Shown here piece after piece: positions 9,228 through 18,698 of a stretch of DNA of 64,000 nucleotides; position 1 is the first letter of the stretch; each line of letters opens with the position of its first letter. The stretch is from positions 62,001 to 126,000 of the forward strand of contig NZ_ARXS01000009.1 in assembly GCF_025532145.1 (NCBI RefSeq), given 5' to 3'. The DNA comes from Alloalcanivorax balearicus MACL04 (GTDB taxonomy: Bacteria; Pseudomonadota; Gammaproteobacteria; Pseudomonadales; Alcanivoracaceae). The position numbers and the translations under genes are program-made. The notes under the pieces were generated by a model that saw nothing but the letters and a program-made list of their open reading frames with translations, made no database searches and was not told the origin of the DNA.

Positions 9228-9785
9228 GTGATCGAGGACATCAAGAAAGACGCGGAATCACGCATGAAGAAGAGCCTGGAGTCTCTGGACGTGGCTCTGA
9301 AAAAAGTGCGCACCGGCCGCGCCCATCCCAGTCTGCTGGACACTGTCCACGTGTCCTATTATGGCTCGGACACGCCGCTGAGCCAGTTGGCCAACATCAG
9401 CGTGGAAGAGGGGCGTACCCTGTTGGTGTCGCCGTTCGACAAGAGTCTGGTGCCGGATGTGGAAAAAGCCATCATGGCTTCCGATCTGGGCCTGAATCCC
9501 TCCACCGCCGGCACCGTGATTCGTTTGCCGCTGCCTCCTCTGACCGAGGAAACCCGTCGCGATCTGGTGAAGGTGGTGCGCGGCGAGGCCGAGCATGCCA
9601 AAGTGGCGATCCGCAACATCCGTCGCGACGCCAACGGTGACTTCAAGGATTTGCTCAAGGAGAAGGAAATCTCCGAGGACGAAGCCCGTCGTGGCGAAGA
9701 GCAAATTCAGCAGCTTACCGACCGCATGGTCGGTGAAGTGGAGAAGATGCTCAAGACCAAGGAAGAGGAGTTGATGACCGTTTGA
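9228..9785 (+). CDS. frr: ribosome recycling factor
   Basis: RRF splits post-termination ribosomes together with EF-G. From the GTG at 9228 the protein is exactly 185 aa, the same length as E. coli RRF. It begins (V/M)[16 protein letters not shown] and contains [33 protein letters not shown] and [22 protein letters not shown] sequence about ten bases upstream supports the GTG. The frame is open back to 9129 inside pyrH, which is not coding for RRF. The next gene, uppS, is 157 bases away, with hairpins between. Confidence 0.97.
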   Translation: MIEDIKKDAESRMKKSLESLDVALKKVRTGRAHPSLLDTVHVSYYGSDTPLSQLANISVEEGRTLLVSPFDKSLVPDVEKAIMASDLGLNPSTAGTVIRLPLPPLTEETRRDLVKVVRGEAEHAKVAIRNIRRDANGDFKDLLKEKEISEDEARRGEEQIQQLTDRMVGEVEKMLKTKEEELMTV

Positions 9786-9846
9786 GGATCCCGGGATCCT
9801 GAAGCGGCCATTGCCGTCAGTGCGGGCGCCGGCAGTTACCGGCGCC
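9785..9846 (+). other. two palindromes between frr and uppS
   Basis: A perfect 16-base palindrome (AGGATCCCGGGATCCT, 9785-9800) overlaps the end of frr. A second hairpin pairs GGCGCCGG (9825-9832) with CCGGCGCC (9839-9846). Neither has a good T-run, so they may stabilise mRNA or act as a weak terminator before uppS. Confidence 0.5.
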
Positions 9847-9942
9847 TGCGTTGTTTCGGGTGGTACGGGACGGCGAAACGGATCAGGCCCGTTCGTTGCC
9901 TGGTGAACAAGAGAAGCAAGGACGACAACCCGGAGGTTCTTG

Positions 9943-10731
9943 ATGGAAGAAACCCGACCGGTTTCCTCGGCGCCGGACCTGGATTCCCACGCCGGGGCTT
10001 TGCCGCGCCACGTCGCCATCATCATGGACGGCAACAACCGTTGGGCCCGCCAGCGCGATTTGCCCGGCGTCGAAGGTCATCGGGCCGGTGAAGCCACGGT
10101 GCGGGAAGTGATTCGCCGTGCCGCCCGTCGCGGTATCGAAGTAGTGACGCTGTTCGCTTTCAGTTCCGAAAACTGGCGCCGGCCCGAGGACGAGGTGCAG
10201 CATCTGCTGGCGCTGTTCGTTCACGCTCTCGGGGCCAGGGTCGCCGAATTGCATGAAAACGGCATCCGCTTGCGCTTCATCGGCGAGCGCTCCGCCTTCA
10301 ATGACGGCTTACGCCGGGGCATGGACCAGGCCGAGCAGTTGACCGCCAATAACGATGGCATGACCCTGGCCATCGCGGTCAATTATGGTGGCCAATGGGA
10401 TCTGACCCAGGCCGCCCGCCGTGTGGCGCAACGGGTGCGTGACGGTGAGCTGGCGGTGGAGGAGATCACCGACGCCGAGTTGGGCAGTCACATTAGTCTG
10501 GCCGATCTGCCGCCGCCGGATCTGCTGATCCGCACCGGTGGCGAGCAACGCCTGAGCAACTTCCTGTTGTGGCAGGCCGCCTACAGTGAATTCTATTTCA
10601 CCCCAACCCTGTGGCCGGATTTTGACGGCCAGGCGCTGGATCGGGCGCTGGCGGATTACGCCTCCCGGCAGCGCCGCTTCGGGCGCTCCGGTGAGGAAGT
10701 CAATCGCCTCGATGGAGACTCTTCATGCTGA
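9943..10731 (+). CDS. uppS: di-trans,poly-cis-undecaprenyl-diphosphate synthase
   Basis: UppS condenses isopentenyl diphosphate onto farnesyl diphosphate to make the C55 lipid carrier for peptidoglycan and other surface polymers. Visible are HVAIIMDGNNRWARQR (catalytic Asp29), GHRAGEATVREVIRRA, TLFAFSSENWRRPEDEV, and the C-terminal DLLIRTGGEQRLSNFLLWQ and YSEFYFTPTLWPDFD blocks. The protein is 262 aa from the ATG at 9943, preceded by GGAGG. It overlaps cdsA by 7 bases. The substrate route links to dxr, ispD and ispF elsewhere in this window. Confidence 0.97.
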   Translation: MEETRPVSSAPDLDSHAGALPRHVAIIMDGNNRWARQRDLPGVEGHRAGEATVREVIRRAARRGIEVVTLFAFSSENWRRPEDEVQHLLALFVHALGARVAELHENGIRLRFIGERSAFNDGLRRGMDQAEQLTANNDGMTLAIAVNYGGQWDLTQAARRVAQRVRDGELAVEEITDAELGSHISLADLPPPDLLIRTGGEQRLSNFLLWQAAYSEFYFTPTLWPDFDGQALDRALADYASRQRRFGRSGEEVNRLDGDSSC

Positions 10732-11549
10732 AACAGAGGGTGATCACCGCTCTGATTCTGTTGCCGATCGTGCTGGGCGCGGTCTTTGGCCTCGGCCGGG
10801 TGCCGTTCGCGGTGATCGCCGGTGTGTTCTTCGTCGTCGGTGGCTGGGAATGGTCCGGCATGATGCGTGGCCCGGGGCAGGGCGCCCGCCTGCTATGGTG
10901 CCTGTCCCTGGCGCTGCTGATGGTGGCGGTCGAGATCTGTCGCCCGGCCTGGGTGCTGAACGCGCTGCCGTTGTGGTGGTTGCTGGCGTTGGTGATGGTG
11001 CTCGGCTATCCGCGTAACGCCCGGCTGTGGTTCCGGACACCGATCATGGTGGTGGTGGGCTGGTTGCTGCTGATACCGTCCTGGGCCGCGGTGGTGGAGC
11101 TGCAGGATCATGGCGCGCTGGGTCTGGCCGGCCCCTGGGCGCTGCTGTTTATTCTGGTGTGGGTGTGGGCGGCCGATACCGGCGCTTATTTCGCTGGCCG
11201 GGCCTTTGGACGGCATAAGCTGGCGCCGCTGGTCAGTCCTGGCAAAACGGTGGAAGGGCTGGTCGGTGGTGCTCTGCTGGCATTGGCCGTGGTGGCCCTG
11301 GTGTACGCCACAGGCTGGCTGCGGGCGACCTTGCCGGCGCTGTTGATCGTCGCGTTGATGACCGTGCTGGCCTCGGTGCTGGGTGACCTGTTCGAGAGCA
11401 TGGTCAAGCGCGAGCGCGGTATCAAGGACAGTGGCTCGGTATTGCCGGGCCACGGCGGTATGCTGGACCGTATCGACAGTGTCACCGCCGCTCTACCGGT
11501 GGCGCTGGCCGGCCTTAACTGGTTCTCCCTGCCAGGAGGCGTGCTGTGA
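10725..11549 (+). CDS. cdsA: phosphatidate cytidylyltransferase
   Basis: CdsA makes CDP-diacylglycerol from phosphatidate and CTP, the precursor of all phospholipids, in the inner membrane. The 274-aa protein has multiple hydrophobic segments beginning at residue 5. It carries the C-terminal CDP-alcohol signature: [20 protein letters not shown] followed by [16 protein letters not shown]. The start overlaps uppS, and the stop overlaps the dxr GTG, so translation is probably coupled. Confidence 0.96.
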   Translation: MLKQRVITALILLPIVLGAVFGLGRVPFAVIAGVFFVVGGWEWSGMMRGPGQGARLLWCLSLALLMVAVEICRPAWVLNALPLWWLLALVMVLGYPRNARLWFRTPIMVVVGWLLLIPSWAAVVELQDHGALGLAGPWALLFILVWVWAADTGAYFAGRAFGRHKLAPLVSPGKTVEGLVGGALLALAVVALVYATGWLRATLPALLIVALMTVLASVLGDLFESMVKRERGIKDSGSVLPGHGGMLDRIDSVTAALPVALAGLNWFSLPGGVL

Positions 11550-12718
11550 AGGAGCGTATTACCGTCCTCGGTGCCACCGGCAGCATCGGCTGCCAGACCC
11601 TGGAGGTGCTGGCCCTGCACCCGGAACGCTATGAAGTGGTGGCGCTGACGGCGGGCCATCGCTGGCGTGAACTGGCGGAACAGTGTCTGCGCTGGCGCCC
11701 GCGTTACGCCGCTCTGGCGGACGAACAGGCCGCCGGCGAGCTTCGGAACCATCTCAAGGCGGCAGGGTCTGACACCGAAGTGCTGGCCGGGCACCAGGGT
11801 GTGTGCGCTGTCGCCGGGCTGGACGATGTGGACGCGGTGGTCGCCGCCATCGTCGGCGCCGCTGGCGTGCGTCCGACCCTGGCGGCGGTCGGCGCCGGCA
11901 AGAAAATTCTGCTGGCGAACAAGGAAACCCTGGTGGTGACCGGCGCGCTGTTCATGGAGGCGGTGAAGCGCCACGGTGCCACGCTGTTGCCGGTGGATTC
12001 CGAGCATAATGCCATCTTCCAGTGTCTGCCCCGGGGCGGCGTGGACCAGGGCGTGCGAAGAGTGCTGCTGACCGCCTCCGGCGGTCCGTTTCTGGGCTGG
12101 TCCGCTGAGCAACTGGCGTCGGTGACGCCGGAGCAGGCAGTGCGGCATCCCAACTGGGACATGGGGCCGAAGATTTCCGTGGATTCCGCCACGCTGATGA
12201 ACAAAGGCCTGGAATTCATTGAGGCCTGCTGGTTGTTCGATATGCCGCCCGAACGGGTGGACGTGGTGATTCACCCGCAAAGCGTGGTGCATTCCATGGT
12301 CGAATACCTGGACGGCTCGGTGCTGGCGCAAATGGGCACACCGGATATGCGCACGCCGATCGCCTGCGCGCTGGCGTGGCCACAGCGGATCGCCTCCGGC
12401 GCGCCGTCACTGGATTTCGCCAAGCTTGCCGAGCTGCGTTTCCTGCCGCCGGATGAGAAAGCCTTTCCCTGCCTGGCTCTGGCCCGGCAGGCGATGCAGG
12501 CGGGCGGCGCCGCCACCGCCGTGCTCAACGCCGCCAATGAAGTGGCGGTGGCCGCTTTTCTTGACGGCGGGCTGGGTTTCCAGCATATCGGTAGCGTGGT
12601 GGCGAACACTCTGGACGCCTTGCCCGGCGGTTGCTGTGACGATGTGGATGAAGTGATGGACCTGGACGGCCGCGCGCGGGAACTGGCCCGGCAACAATTA
12701 GTGACGTTGGGCCGATGA
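11546..12718 (+). CDS. dxr: 1-deoxy-D-xylulose 5-phosphate reductoisomerase
   Basis: Dxr converts DXP to 2-C-methyl-D-erythritol 4-phosphate with NADPH, the second step of the MEP isoprenoid route. The GTG start at 11546 has AGGAGG just upstream and overlaps the cdsA stop. The 390-aa protein shows the NADPH site [20 protein letters not shown], the metal/substrate site [15 protein letters not shown], the flexible-loop motif [34 protein letters not shown] and EVIEA-like acid residues. IspD and IspF for the next steps lie about 20 kb away in this window. Confidence 0.97.
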   Translation: MKERITVLGATGSIGCQTLEVLALHPERYEVVALTAGHRWRELAEQCLRWRPRYAALADEQAAGELRNHLKAAGSDTEVLAGHQGVCAVAGLDDVDAVVAAIVGAAGVRPTLAAVGAGKKILLANKETLVVTGALFMEAVKRHGATLLPVDSEHNAIFQCLPRGGVDQGVRRVLLTASGGPFLGWSAEQLASVTPEQAVRHPNWDMGPKISVDSATLMNKGLEFIEACWLFDMPPERVDVVIHPQSVVHSMVEYLDGSVLAQMGTPDMRTPIACALAWPQRIASGAPSLDFAKLAELRFLPPDEKAFPCLALARQAMQAGGAATAVLNAANEVAVAAFLDGGLGFQHIGSVVANTLDALPGGCCDDVDEVMDLDGRARELARQQLVTLGR

Positions 12719-12787
12719 AGGAGAAGGTGTGAAACGCGATGGGCAGACAGCAATGCCGCCGCTGATGGCTTGTACAGAGGTCAATCG

Positions 12788-14101
12788 ATGCTGACGGTTC
12801 TGGCTTTCGTCGTCGTCATTCTGGTCATCGTTGCCTTCCATGAATGGGGACATTTCCTTGCCATGCGCGCCTTTGGCGTGCGGGTTTTGACGTTTTCCGT
12901 CGGCTTCGGTCCGCGCCTGTGCCGTTTTACCGATCGCCGCGGCACCGACTGGGTGATCAGCGCGATTCCCCTGGGCGGCTTCGTCAGGCCGCTGGATCGC
13001 CGGGACAGCGAGATTCCGGAGGATGCCACTCTGGATGAAGAGTTCTCCGGCAAACCCGCCTGGCAGCGCGTGATCGTCTACGCCGCCGGCCCCATATTCA
13101 ATTTCATTCTTGCTTTCCTGATCTACTGGCTGCTGATGATGACCGCCGGCGAGCGCGGCTATGCGCCGGTGCTGGGCAACCCGGCGGTGGATTCGCCGGC
13201 GGCGGCGGCGGGCTTCGAGCCCGGTGATCGCATGCTCACCGTTGGTGGTCGCAAGGTCGACACCTGGCAGGACGTGATGGGGCGGCTGGTGCTGCATCTG
13301 GGTGACGCCGAGCCGGTACCGGTGCAGGTGCGGGACAGCCGTGGCCAGGAGCGGACCCGGCAACTGGATATCAACGCCTGGTCCCGGGATCCGGAACAAT
13401 CGCCATTGCCGGTATTGGGCCTGAGCCCGGCGGTGGTGATTGGTGAGATCGCCGAGGGCAGCGGGGCCCAGCGCTCCGGCGTGCGGACCGGCGATCAGGT
13501 GCTTACCACCGACGGCCAGCCAGTGCCGGGCTGGAGTGCCTGGCGGCAGAAGCTGCAGGAAAATCCGGGGCAGGCTCTGCCGGCTACCGTGCTGCGCGAC
13601 GGCCGCGAGCATTCCCTGACGTTGCATCCCGAGCCGGTGACGGTGGAGGACCGCGTGGTCGGTCAACTCGGAGTGTTGCCCGGCGGTATCGTCGAACAGC
13701 GCTATAATCCGTTGTCGGCGCTGGATGCCGCCGGCGGTCGCCTGGCCGACCAGTCCGGCGTGGTGTGGGCGAGTATCGCCAAATTGTTTACTGGTCACTT
13801 GCCACTGGATAGTCTCGGTGGGCCGGTGACCATTGCCCAGGTGGCCGGCCAGAGCGCGGAGGTGGGAATTCTCAGCTTCCTGATGCTGCTGGCCTATCTC
13901 AGTATCACCTTGGGTATTATCAACCTGCTGCCGGTGCCGATGTTGGACGGCGGTTGGATTCTTTTCGGCATCATCGAAATGATTCGCGGGCGCAGCCTGC
14001 CCGAGCGGTTCCTGACCACCGCTCAAGGGGTGGGGTTGACGCTGGTGATGAGTTTCATGTTGTTGGCCATCTACAACGATCTGGTGCGACAGTTTTCATG
14101 A
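12788..14101 (+). CDS. rseP: RIP metalloprotease RseP
   Basis: RseP is the inner-membrane site-2 protease that cleaves anti-sigma factor RseA in the sigma-E envelope stress pathway. The zinc motif HEWGH is at residues 18-22 in the first membrane segment. Two PDZ domains follow (around residues 125-280), then the C-terminal LDG motif (LPVPMLDGGW) with further membrane helices. The length, 437 aa, is close to the usual 450. The ATG at 12788 has GAGG nine bases upstream. Its stop overlaps the bamA ATG (ATGA). Confidence 0.96.
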   Translation: MLTVLAFVVVILVIVAFHEWGHFLAMRAFGVRVLTFSVGFGPRLCRFTDRRGTDWVISAIPLGGFVRPLDRRDSEIPEDATLDEEFSGKPAWQRVIVYAAGPIFNFILAFLIYWLLMMTAGERGYAPVLGNPAVDSPAAAAGFEPGDRMLTVGGRKVDTWQDVMGRLVLHLGDAEPVPVQVRDSRGQERTRQLDINAWSRDPEQSPLPVLGLSPAVVIGEIAEGSGAQRSGVRTGDQVLTTDGQPVPGWSAWRQKLQENPGQALPATVLRDGREHSLTLHPEPVTVEDRVVGQLGVLPGGIVEQRYNPLSALDAAGGRLADQSGVVWASIAKLFTGHLPLDSLGGPVTIAQVAGQSAEVGILSFLMLLAYLSITLGIINLLPVPMLDGGWILFGIIEMIRGRSLPERFLTTAQGVGLTLVMSFMLLAIYNDLVRQFS

Positions 14102-16461
14102 GATACCGGGAAACGACCCAAACCCTGTTCGGCGGGGTACTGCTGACTCTGGGGGCGCTGAGCCCCGCGCTGGTACAAGCCCAGGAAGCCGTGCCGTTTC
14201 AAGTAAGGGATATTCGCGTGGAGGGGCTGCAACGCATTCCCGTCGAGCGGGTATACGCCACCTTGCCCATTCAGCCTGGTGACACCGTGACCCGGCAAAG
14301 CGTGGTGCAGTCGGTGCAGTCCCTGTTCGCCACCGGCAATTACGAGGATGTGCAACTGGGGCGCGACGGCGACGATCTGGTGGTGATGGTCTCCGAACGG
14401 CCGAGCATTGCCCGCATCGAGCTGTCCGGTAACAAGTCGATCGAGGAGGATGCCCTGCGCAAGGGGCTGACCGAAGCCGGTCTGGCCGAGGGCGAAGTGT
14501 TCCAGCGGTCCACTCTGGAAGCCATTTCCGGCGAGCTGGAACGGCAATACGTGGCCCAGGGCCGCTATGGCGCGGATATCAACGCCGAGGTGACGCCTTT
14601 GCCGCGGAACCGGGTGGCGCTGAAAATCGATATCTACGAAGGCAAATCCGCGCGCATCAACGACATCAACATCGTTGGCAATACGGTGTTCGATGACGAT
14701 GAGCTGCTCAAGGTCTTCAACCTCCGGTCATCTCACTTCTGGTCGTTCATCAAGGGTGACGACAAGTACAGCCGGGAACGGCTGGCCGGCGATCTGGAGC
14801 AATTGCGGTCGTACTACCTGGACCGCGGTTACATCAACTTCTCCATTGAATCCACCCAGGTGGCGGTGACCCCGGATCGGGAAAAGGTGGCGCTCACCGT
14901 CAACGTCAACGAAGGCGAGCAGTACACCGTCAACAGTATCAAACTGGCCGGTGATCTGGTGGTGGATGAGGAGCAACTGCGCTCGCTGGTGGTGCTGGAC
15001 AAGGGCCAGGTCTTCAGCCAGCAGCAGGTCACTTACACCAGTGATCTGATCAAACGCCGCCTCGGTAACGAAGGCTATACCTTCGCCGAGGTGCGTGGTA
15101 TCGACCAGGCAACCAACGATGACGACAACACCGTCGACGTGGTGTTTTACGTGGAGCCGGGGCGCAAGGTTTACGTTCGCCGCATCAACTACAGCGGCAA
15201 CCAGAAAACCTCCGACGAAGTGATGCGCCGGGAAATGCGCCAGTTCGAGCAGGCGCCGGCCAATACCGCGCTGATCGACTTGTCCCGTCAACGCCTGGAG
15301 CGCCTCGGTTACTTCAGCGCGGTGCAGGCGGACACCGATCCGGTGCCCGGTTCCGATGATCTGGTGGATGTGAACTACAAGGTGGAGGAGCAGCCGTCCG
15401 GTTCCATCGGTGCCAATGTCGGTTATTCCGACGCCTCCGGCGTGGTGTTCGGCGCCAACATCAGCCAGAACAACTTCCGGGGTACCGGTAACCGGGTGTC
15501 CTTCGCGCTCAGCCGCAGTGATATTCGTGACGCCTACAGCTTCTCTCACTACAACCCGTACTACACCCTGGACGGCGTCAGCCGGGGCTTCAGTCTGTAT
15601 TACTCCAAGATTGATTTCGATGAGGCCCGGGTCTCCTCCTATGCCGCGGACCGTGCCGGTGGCTCGGTGACGTTCGGCTACCCGATTTCCGAATACACCC
15701 GCCTGAGCTTCGGCGGTGGCCTGGAGCGCACCAAGATTTCCGATGGCGAATTCATTGCCGTGGACATCGCCCGCTTCATGGAAGAAGAAGGCCGCACCTT
15801 CGACGAGATCAAGACCAACGCCACCTTGCGCACCAGCACCCTTAACCGGGGCGTGCTGCCGGACCGTGGCTGGGCCAGCACTTTGAATCTGGAAGTGGCG
15901 GTGCCGGGCTCCGACTACCTGTTCTATAAACTGAGCTGGGACGGCGAGAAGTATTTCCCCATCACCAACCGCTGGACCCTGCGTACCCGCAGTGCCATCG
16001 CCTATGGTGACGGCTACGGCGACAACGAAGTTCTGCCGTTCTTCGAAGCGTTCTACGGCGGTGGTATCGGCTCGGTCCGGGGCTATGAGTCCCGCTCTCT
16101 GGGTCCTCGGTCCGATGCGCTGTATTACGCGCAACGCGGCGAAACGGATCCCGATCCCGATCCGATCGGGGGTAACCTGCTGACCGAACTCAGCGTGGAA
16201 TTGATCTTCCCGACGCCGTTCGCGGCGGAATCTCGCAGCGTGCGGACTTTCCTGTTCGCCGACGCGGGTAATATTTTCGAGACCAAACGGGATGATATCG
16301 ATGCTGATTTCGCTGTCCAGGATCTGCGGGCATCGGTGGGTATCGGTTTGAGCTGGCTCACCGCCATCGGTCCGCTCAGCTTCAACCTGGCCAAGGCGAT
16401 CAACAACGAGTCCGGCGACGATACCGAAGTGTTCCAGTTCTCTCTGGGGCAAACGTTCTGA
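14098..16461 (+). CDS. bamA: outer-membrane protein assembly factor BamA
   Basis: BamA is the core of the outer-membrane beta-barrel insertion machine. The 787-aa protein starts with a signal peptide (MRYRETTQTLFGGVLLTLGA, predicted cut after ALVQAQ) and has five POTRA domains over about residues 25-420. A 16-strand barrel follows, with VRGYESRSLGP (the VRGY/F loop motif), and the chain ends in Phe (FSLGQTF), the standard barrel-insertion signal. It is coupled to rseP by a 4-base overlap and followed by a terminator hairpin and skp. Confidence 0.98.
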   Translation: MRYRETTQTLFGGVLLTLGALSPALVQAQEAVPFQVRDIRVEGLQRIPVERVYATLPIQPGDTVTRQSVVQSVQSLFATGNYEDVQLGRDGDDLVVMVSERPSIARIELSGNKSIEEDALRKGLTEAGLAEGEVFQRSTLEAISGELERQYVAQGRYGADINAEVTPLPRNRVALKIDIYEGKSARINDINIVGNTVFDDDELLKVFNLRSSHFWSFIKGDDKYSRERLAGDLEQLRSYYLDRGYINFSIESTQVAVTPDREKVALTVNVNEGEQYTVNSIKLAGDLVVDEEQLRSLVVLDKGQVFSQQQVTYTSDLIKRRLGNEGYTFAEVRGIDQATNDDDNTVDVVFYVEPGRKVYVRRINYSGNQKTSDEVMRREMRQFEQAPANTALIDLSRQRLERLGYFSAVQADTDPVPGSDDLVDVNYKVEEQPSGSIGANVGYSDASGVVFGANISQNNFRGTGNRVSFALSRSDIRDAYSFSHYNPYYTLDGVSRGFSLYYSKIDFDEARVSSYAADRAGGSVTFGYPISEYTRLSFGGGLERTKISDGEFIAVDIARFMEEEGRTFDEIKTNATLRTSTLNRGVLPDRGWASTLNLEVAVPGSDYLFYKLSWDGEKYFPITNRWTLRTRSAIAYGDGYGDNEVLPFFEAFYGGGIGSVRGYESRSLGPRSDALYYAQRGETDPDPDPIGGNLLTELSVELIFPTPFAAESRSVRTFLFADAGNIFETKRDDIDADFAVQDLRASVGIGLSWLTAIGPLSFNLAKAINNESGDDTEVFQFSLGQTF

Positions 16462-16479
16462 TAGAGATCGGATAGAGGC

Positions 16480-16510
16480 AGGCCCGGCGGCGCCGGGCCT
16501 TTGTTGTTAT
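16480..16510 (+). terminator. GC-rich terminator-like hairpin after bamA
   Basis: AGGCCCGGC (16480-16488) pairs perfectly with GCCGGGCCT (16492-16500) around a 3-base loop, and a T-rich but interrupted tract (TTGTTGTTATT) follows. It probably gives partial termination within the bamA-skp-lpxD operon, reducing or separating skp expression. Confidence 0.6.
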
Positions 16511-16536
16511 TGGGAAGGGAAGGGTTAGGAGCGGTT

Positions 16537-17034
16537 ATGAAGAAGAGCTTGCTTGTTGTACTGATGCTGTTTCCGGTGCTGGCCAGCGCGGAAATGCGGA
16601 TTGGCGTGGTGGATCCGATCGGCGCCTTGCAGGAGGCCGACGAATTCAAGACCCGCTACAGCAAACTGGAATCATCATTGCAGGGTGACCAGTCACGGCT
16701 GGAGCAACTGGGCAAGGAAGTGGAAGGGCTGCGCAATCGCCTCGACAAGGAAGGCATGACCATGGGTGAGGACGAACGCCAGCGCTTGCAAACCCAGGGA
16801 CAGCAAAAGATGATCGAGGTGCAGAACCTGCGTCAATCCGCGCAAAAGAAACTGGGGCGTGGCCAGCAGGAAATCCTGGATGTGATGGAGCCGAAACTGC
16901 GCGAGGCGGTGGAAGCGGTGGCCAACAAGCGTAATCTGGACATGGTCCTCAATGGCCAGGCGGTGGTGTACTTGAAGGGCGATGAGCCGGACATCACCAA
17001 GGACGTTACCCAACAACTCAATCGCATGAAATAA
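16537..17034 (+). CDS. skp: periplasmic chaperone Skp (OmpH family)
   Basis: Skp holds unfolded outer-membrane proteins in the periplasm before delivery to BamA. The 165-aa protein has a signal peptide MKKSLLVVLMLFPVLASA and a short beta segment (MRIGVVDPIGALQEADEF). Long charged coiled-coil arms follow (KLESSLQGDQ through VANKRNLDMVLNG), ending with VVYLKGDEPDITKDVTQQL, typical of OmpH. AGGAG lies five bases before the ATG at 16537. The lpxD ATG follows three bases after the stop. Confidence 0.95.
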   Translation: MKKSLLVVLMLFPVLASAEMRIGVVDPIGALQEADEFKTRYSKLESSLQGDQSRLEQLGKEVEGLRNRLDKEGMTMGEDERQRLQTQGQQKMIEVQNLRQSAQKKLGRGQQEILDVMEPKLREAVEAVANKRNLDMVLNGQAVVYLKGDEPDITKDVTQQLNRMK

Positions 17035-17037
17035 TCA

Positions 17038-18066
17038 ATGACGGTTACTCTGGAATTTCTCGCCCGGGAGCTGGATGCGGAACTGCATGGTCCGGCGGAC
17101 GCCGAAGTCAGCGGTCTCGGCACCATCGGGGCGGCCGGCCCACAGCAGCTCACTTTTCTGGCCAACTCCCGCTATCGTGCCTTCCTGGAGAACACCAGCG
17201 CTGGCGCCGTGCTGCTGAGCGCGGAGCAACGGGAGCATTGTCCGGTGCCGGCTCTGGTGGTGAAGGACCCGTACCTGGCGTTTGCCAAGGCCAGTCATTT
17301 CTTTGATACCGCGCCGCCGGTGTCCGCCGGGATCCACCCGAGCGCGGTGGTGGACCCCTCCGCGACAGTACCGGAGTCGGTATCGCTGGGCCCGAATGTA
17401 GTGATTGACGCCGGTGTGGAGCTGGGTGAAGGCACCGTGGTGATGGCCAATTCCGTCATCGGGGCCGGCACCCGGATCGGTGGGCAGGGCCGTATCTGGC
17501 CGAATGTTACAATTTATCATGGTGTTACCATCGGGCCGCGGACTACCATTCACTCCCATGCCGTGATCGGCGCGGACGGGTTCGGCTTTGCCTTCAATGG
17601 CGCGGGCTGGACCAAGGTAGCGCAGGTGGGCGGTGTGCGTATCGGCGCGGACGTGGAGATCGGCGCCGGCACCACTATTGATCGCGGGGCCATCGAGGAC
17701 ACCGTGATCGGCAATGGGGTGATCCTGGATAATCAGATTCAGGTGGCCCACAACGTGGTGATCGGCGATCATTCCGCCCTGGCCGGCAAGGTCGGTATTG
17801 CCGGCAGTAGCCGTATTGGCAGTTACTGCATGATCGGCGGCGCGGTGGGAATCTCGGGTCACCTGGAAATCTGTGACCAGGTACAGATTCTCGGCATGTC
17901 CCTGGTGTCCCGTTCGATCACGGAACCGGGCACTTACGGGTCGGCGCTGCCCGTGGACAAACAGGACCGTTACCGCCGTAATGTGGCGCGTTTTCGCCAC
18001 TTGGACGAGTTGTCCCGGCGGGTTCGTCGTCTGGAAAAGGCGCGGGGCGGGAGCAGCGAAGACTGA
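17038..18066 (+). CDS. lpxD: UDP-3-O-(3-hydroxyacyl)glucosamine N-acyltransferase
   Basis: LpxD adds the second hydroxyacyl chain during lipid A synthesis. The 342-aa protein begins with the uridine-binding domain (EFLARELDAELHGPADAEVS, LTFLANSRYR). A hexapeptide-repeat left-handed helix follows from about residue 100, with ADGFGFAFNGAGWTKVAQVG and the catalytic-His region QVAHNVVIGDHSALAG. The C-terminal helix (DKQDRYRRNVARFRHLDEL) fits the family. The start is directly after skp. A hairpin with T-run separates it from fabZ. Confidence 0.97.
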   Translation: MTVTLEFLARELDAELHGPADAEVSGLGTIGAAGPQQLTFLANSRYRAFLENTSAGAVLLSAEQREHCPVPALVVKDPYLAFAKASHFFDTAPPVSAGIHPSAVVDPSATVPESVSLGPNVVIDAGVELGEGTVVMANSVIGAGTRIGGQGRIWPNVTIYHGVTIGPRTTIHSHAVIGADGFGFAFNGAGWTKVAQVGGVRIGADVEIGAGTTIDRGAIEDTVIGNGVILDNQIQVAHNVVIGDHSALAGKVGIAGSSRIGSYCMIGGAVGISGHLEICDQVQILGMSLVSRSITEPGTYGSALPVDKQDRYRRNVARFRHLDELSRRVRRLEKARGGSSED

Positions 18067-18107
18067 ATCCCAGGCCGCGTCAGGCCCAGCGACGATCGGA
18101 TGTCACG

Positions 18108-18126
18108 CCCCCGACAGGGGGTTTTT
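18108..18126 (+). terminator. compact terminator-like hairpin before fabZ
   Basis: CCCCC (18108-18112), GACA, GGGGG (18117-18121) and TTTTT (18122-18126) form a minimal intrinsic-terminator shape between lpxD and fabZ. It ends 18 bases before the fabZ ATG. Inside a lipid A operon it could attenuate transcription of fabZ-lpxA-lpxB or mark a read-through point. Confidence 0.5.
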
Positions 18127-18144
18127 GCTTTCGGAATACATATC

Positions 18145-18582
18145 ATGATGGACATTAACGAGGTGCGGGAATACTTGCCCCACCGCTATCCGTTTTTGCT
18201 GGTGGACCGGGTGGTGAACGTGGAGCCGGGCAAGCGCATCGAGGCGTACAAGAACGTCACGATCAACGAACCTTTCTTCAACGGCCATTTCCCGCAGGAA
18301 CCGATCATGCCCGGAGTGCTGATCATTGAAGCGATGGCCCAGGCCGCCGGGATCCTCGGGTTCGTCACCGAGAACAAGCGCCCGGCGGACGGTTACATCT
18401 ACCTGCTGGTGGGCGTGGACAATGCCCGTTTCAAGCGCCAGGTCGTGCCCGGTGACCGTTTGACGCTGCATGCCGAGTGGCTGATGCTGCGCCGCAGTAT
18501 CCTCAAGTTCACCTGCCGCGCGGAAGTGGAAGGCCAACTGGTGGCCTCCGCCGACATGCTGGTGGCGGAACAGAAAGTCTGA
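18145..18582 (+). CDS. fabZ: 3-hydroxyacyl-[acyl-carrier-protein] dehydratase FabZ
   Basis: FabZ dehydrates 3-hydroxyacyl-ACP in fatty-acid elongation and competes with LpxA/LpxD for hydroxyacyl-ACP. The hot-dog-fold protein is 145 aa from ATG 18145 ([20 protein letters not shown]). The catalytic His48 lies in [20 protein letters not shown], with Glu62 in the same motif. A second ATG at 18148 would shorten it by one residue. The ribosome site is weak (GGAA). It is placed between lpxD and lpxA, the classical order. Confidence 0.96.
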   Translation: MMDINEVREYLPHRYPFLLVDRVVNVEPGKRIEAYKNVTINEPFFNGHFPQEPIMPGVLIIEAMAQAAGILGFVTENKRPADGYIYLLVGVDNARFKRQVVPGDRLTLHAEWLMLRRSILKFTCRAEVEGQLVASADMLVAEQKV

Positions 18583-18585
18583 TTC

Positions 18586-18605
18586 ACGCCCGCTCGGGCG
18601 GGCGT
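18586..18605 (+). other. hairpin between fabZ and lpxA
   Basis: ACGCCCGC (18586-18593) pairs with GCGGGCGT (18598-18605) around a TCGG loop. There is no T-run, so mRNA stabilisation or processing is more likely than termination. Confidence 0.5.
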
Positions 18606-18698
18606 CACGGCCATCGCCGCCCTTTGGACTCTTGGCTATACTGGCGGCGGTTGCACCATTCGGAACGACACACCAGCCCAGGGTGGACACGCATACCT

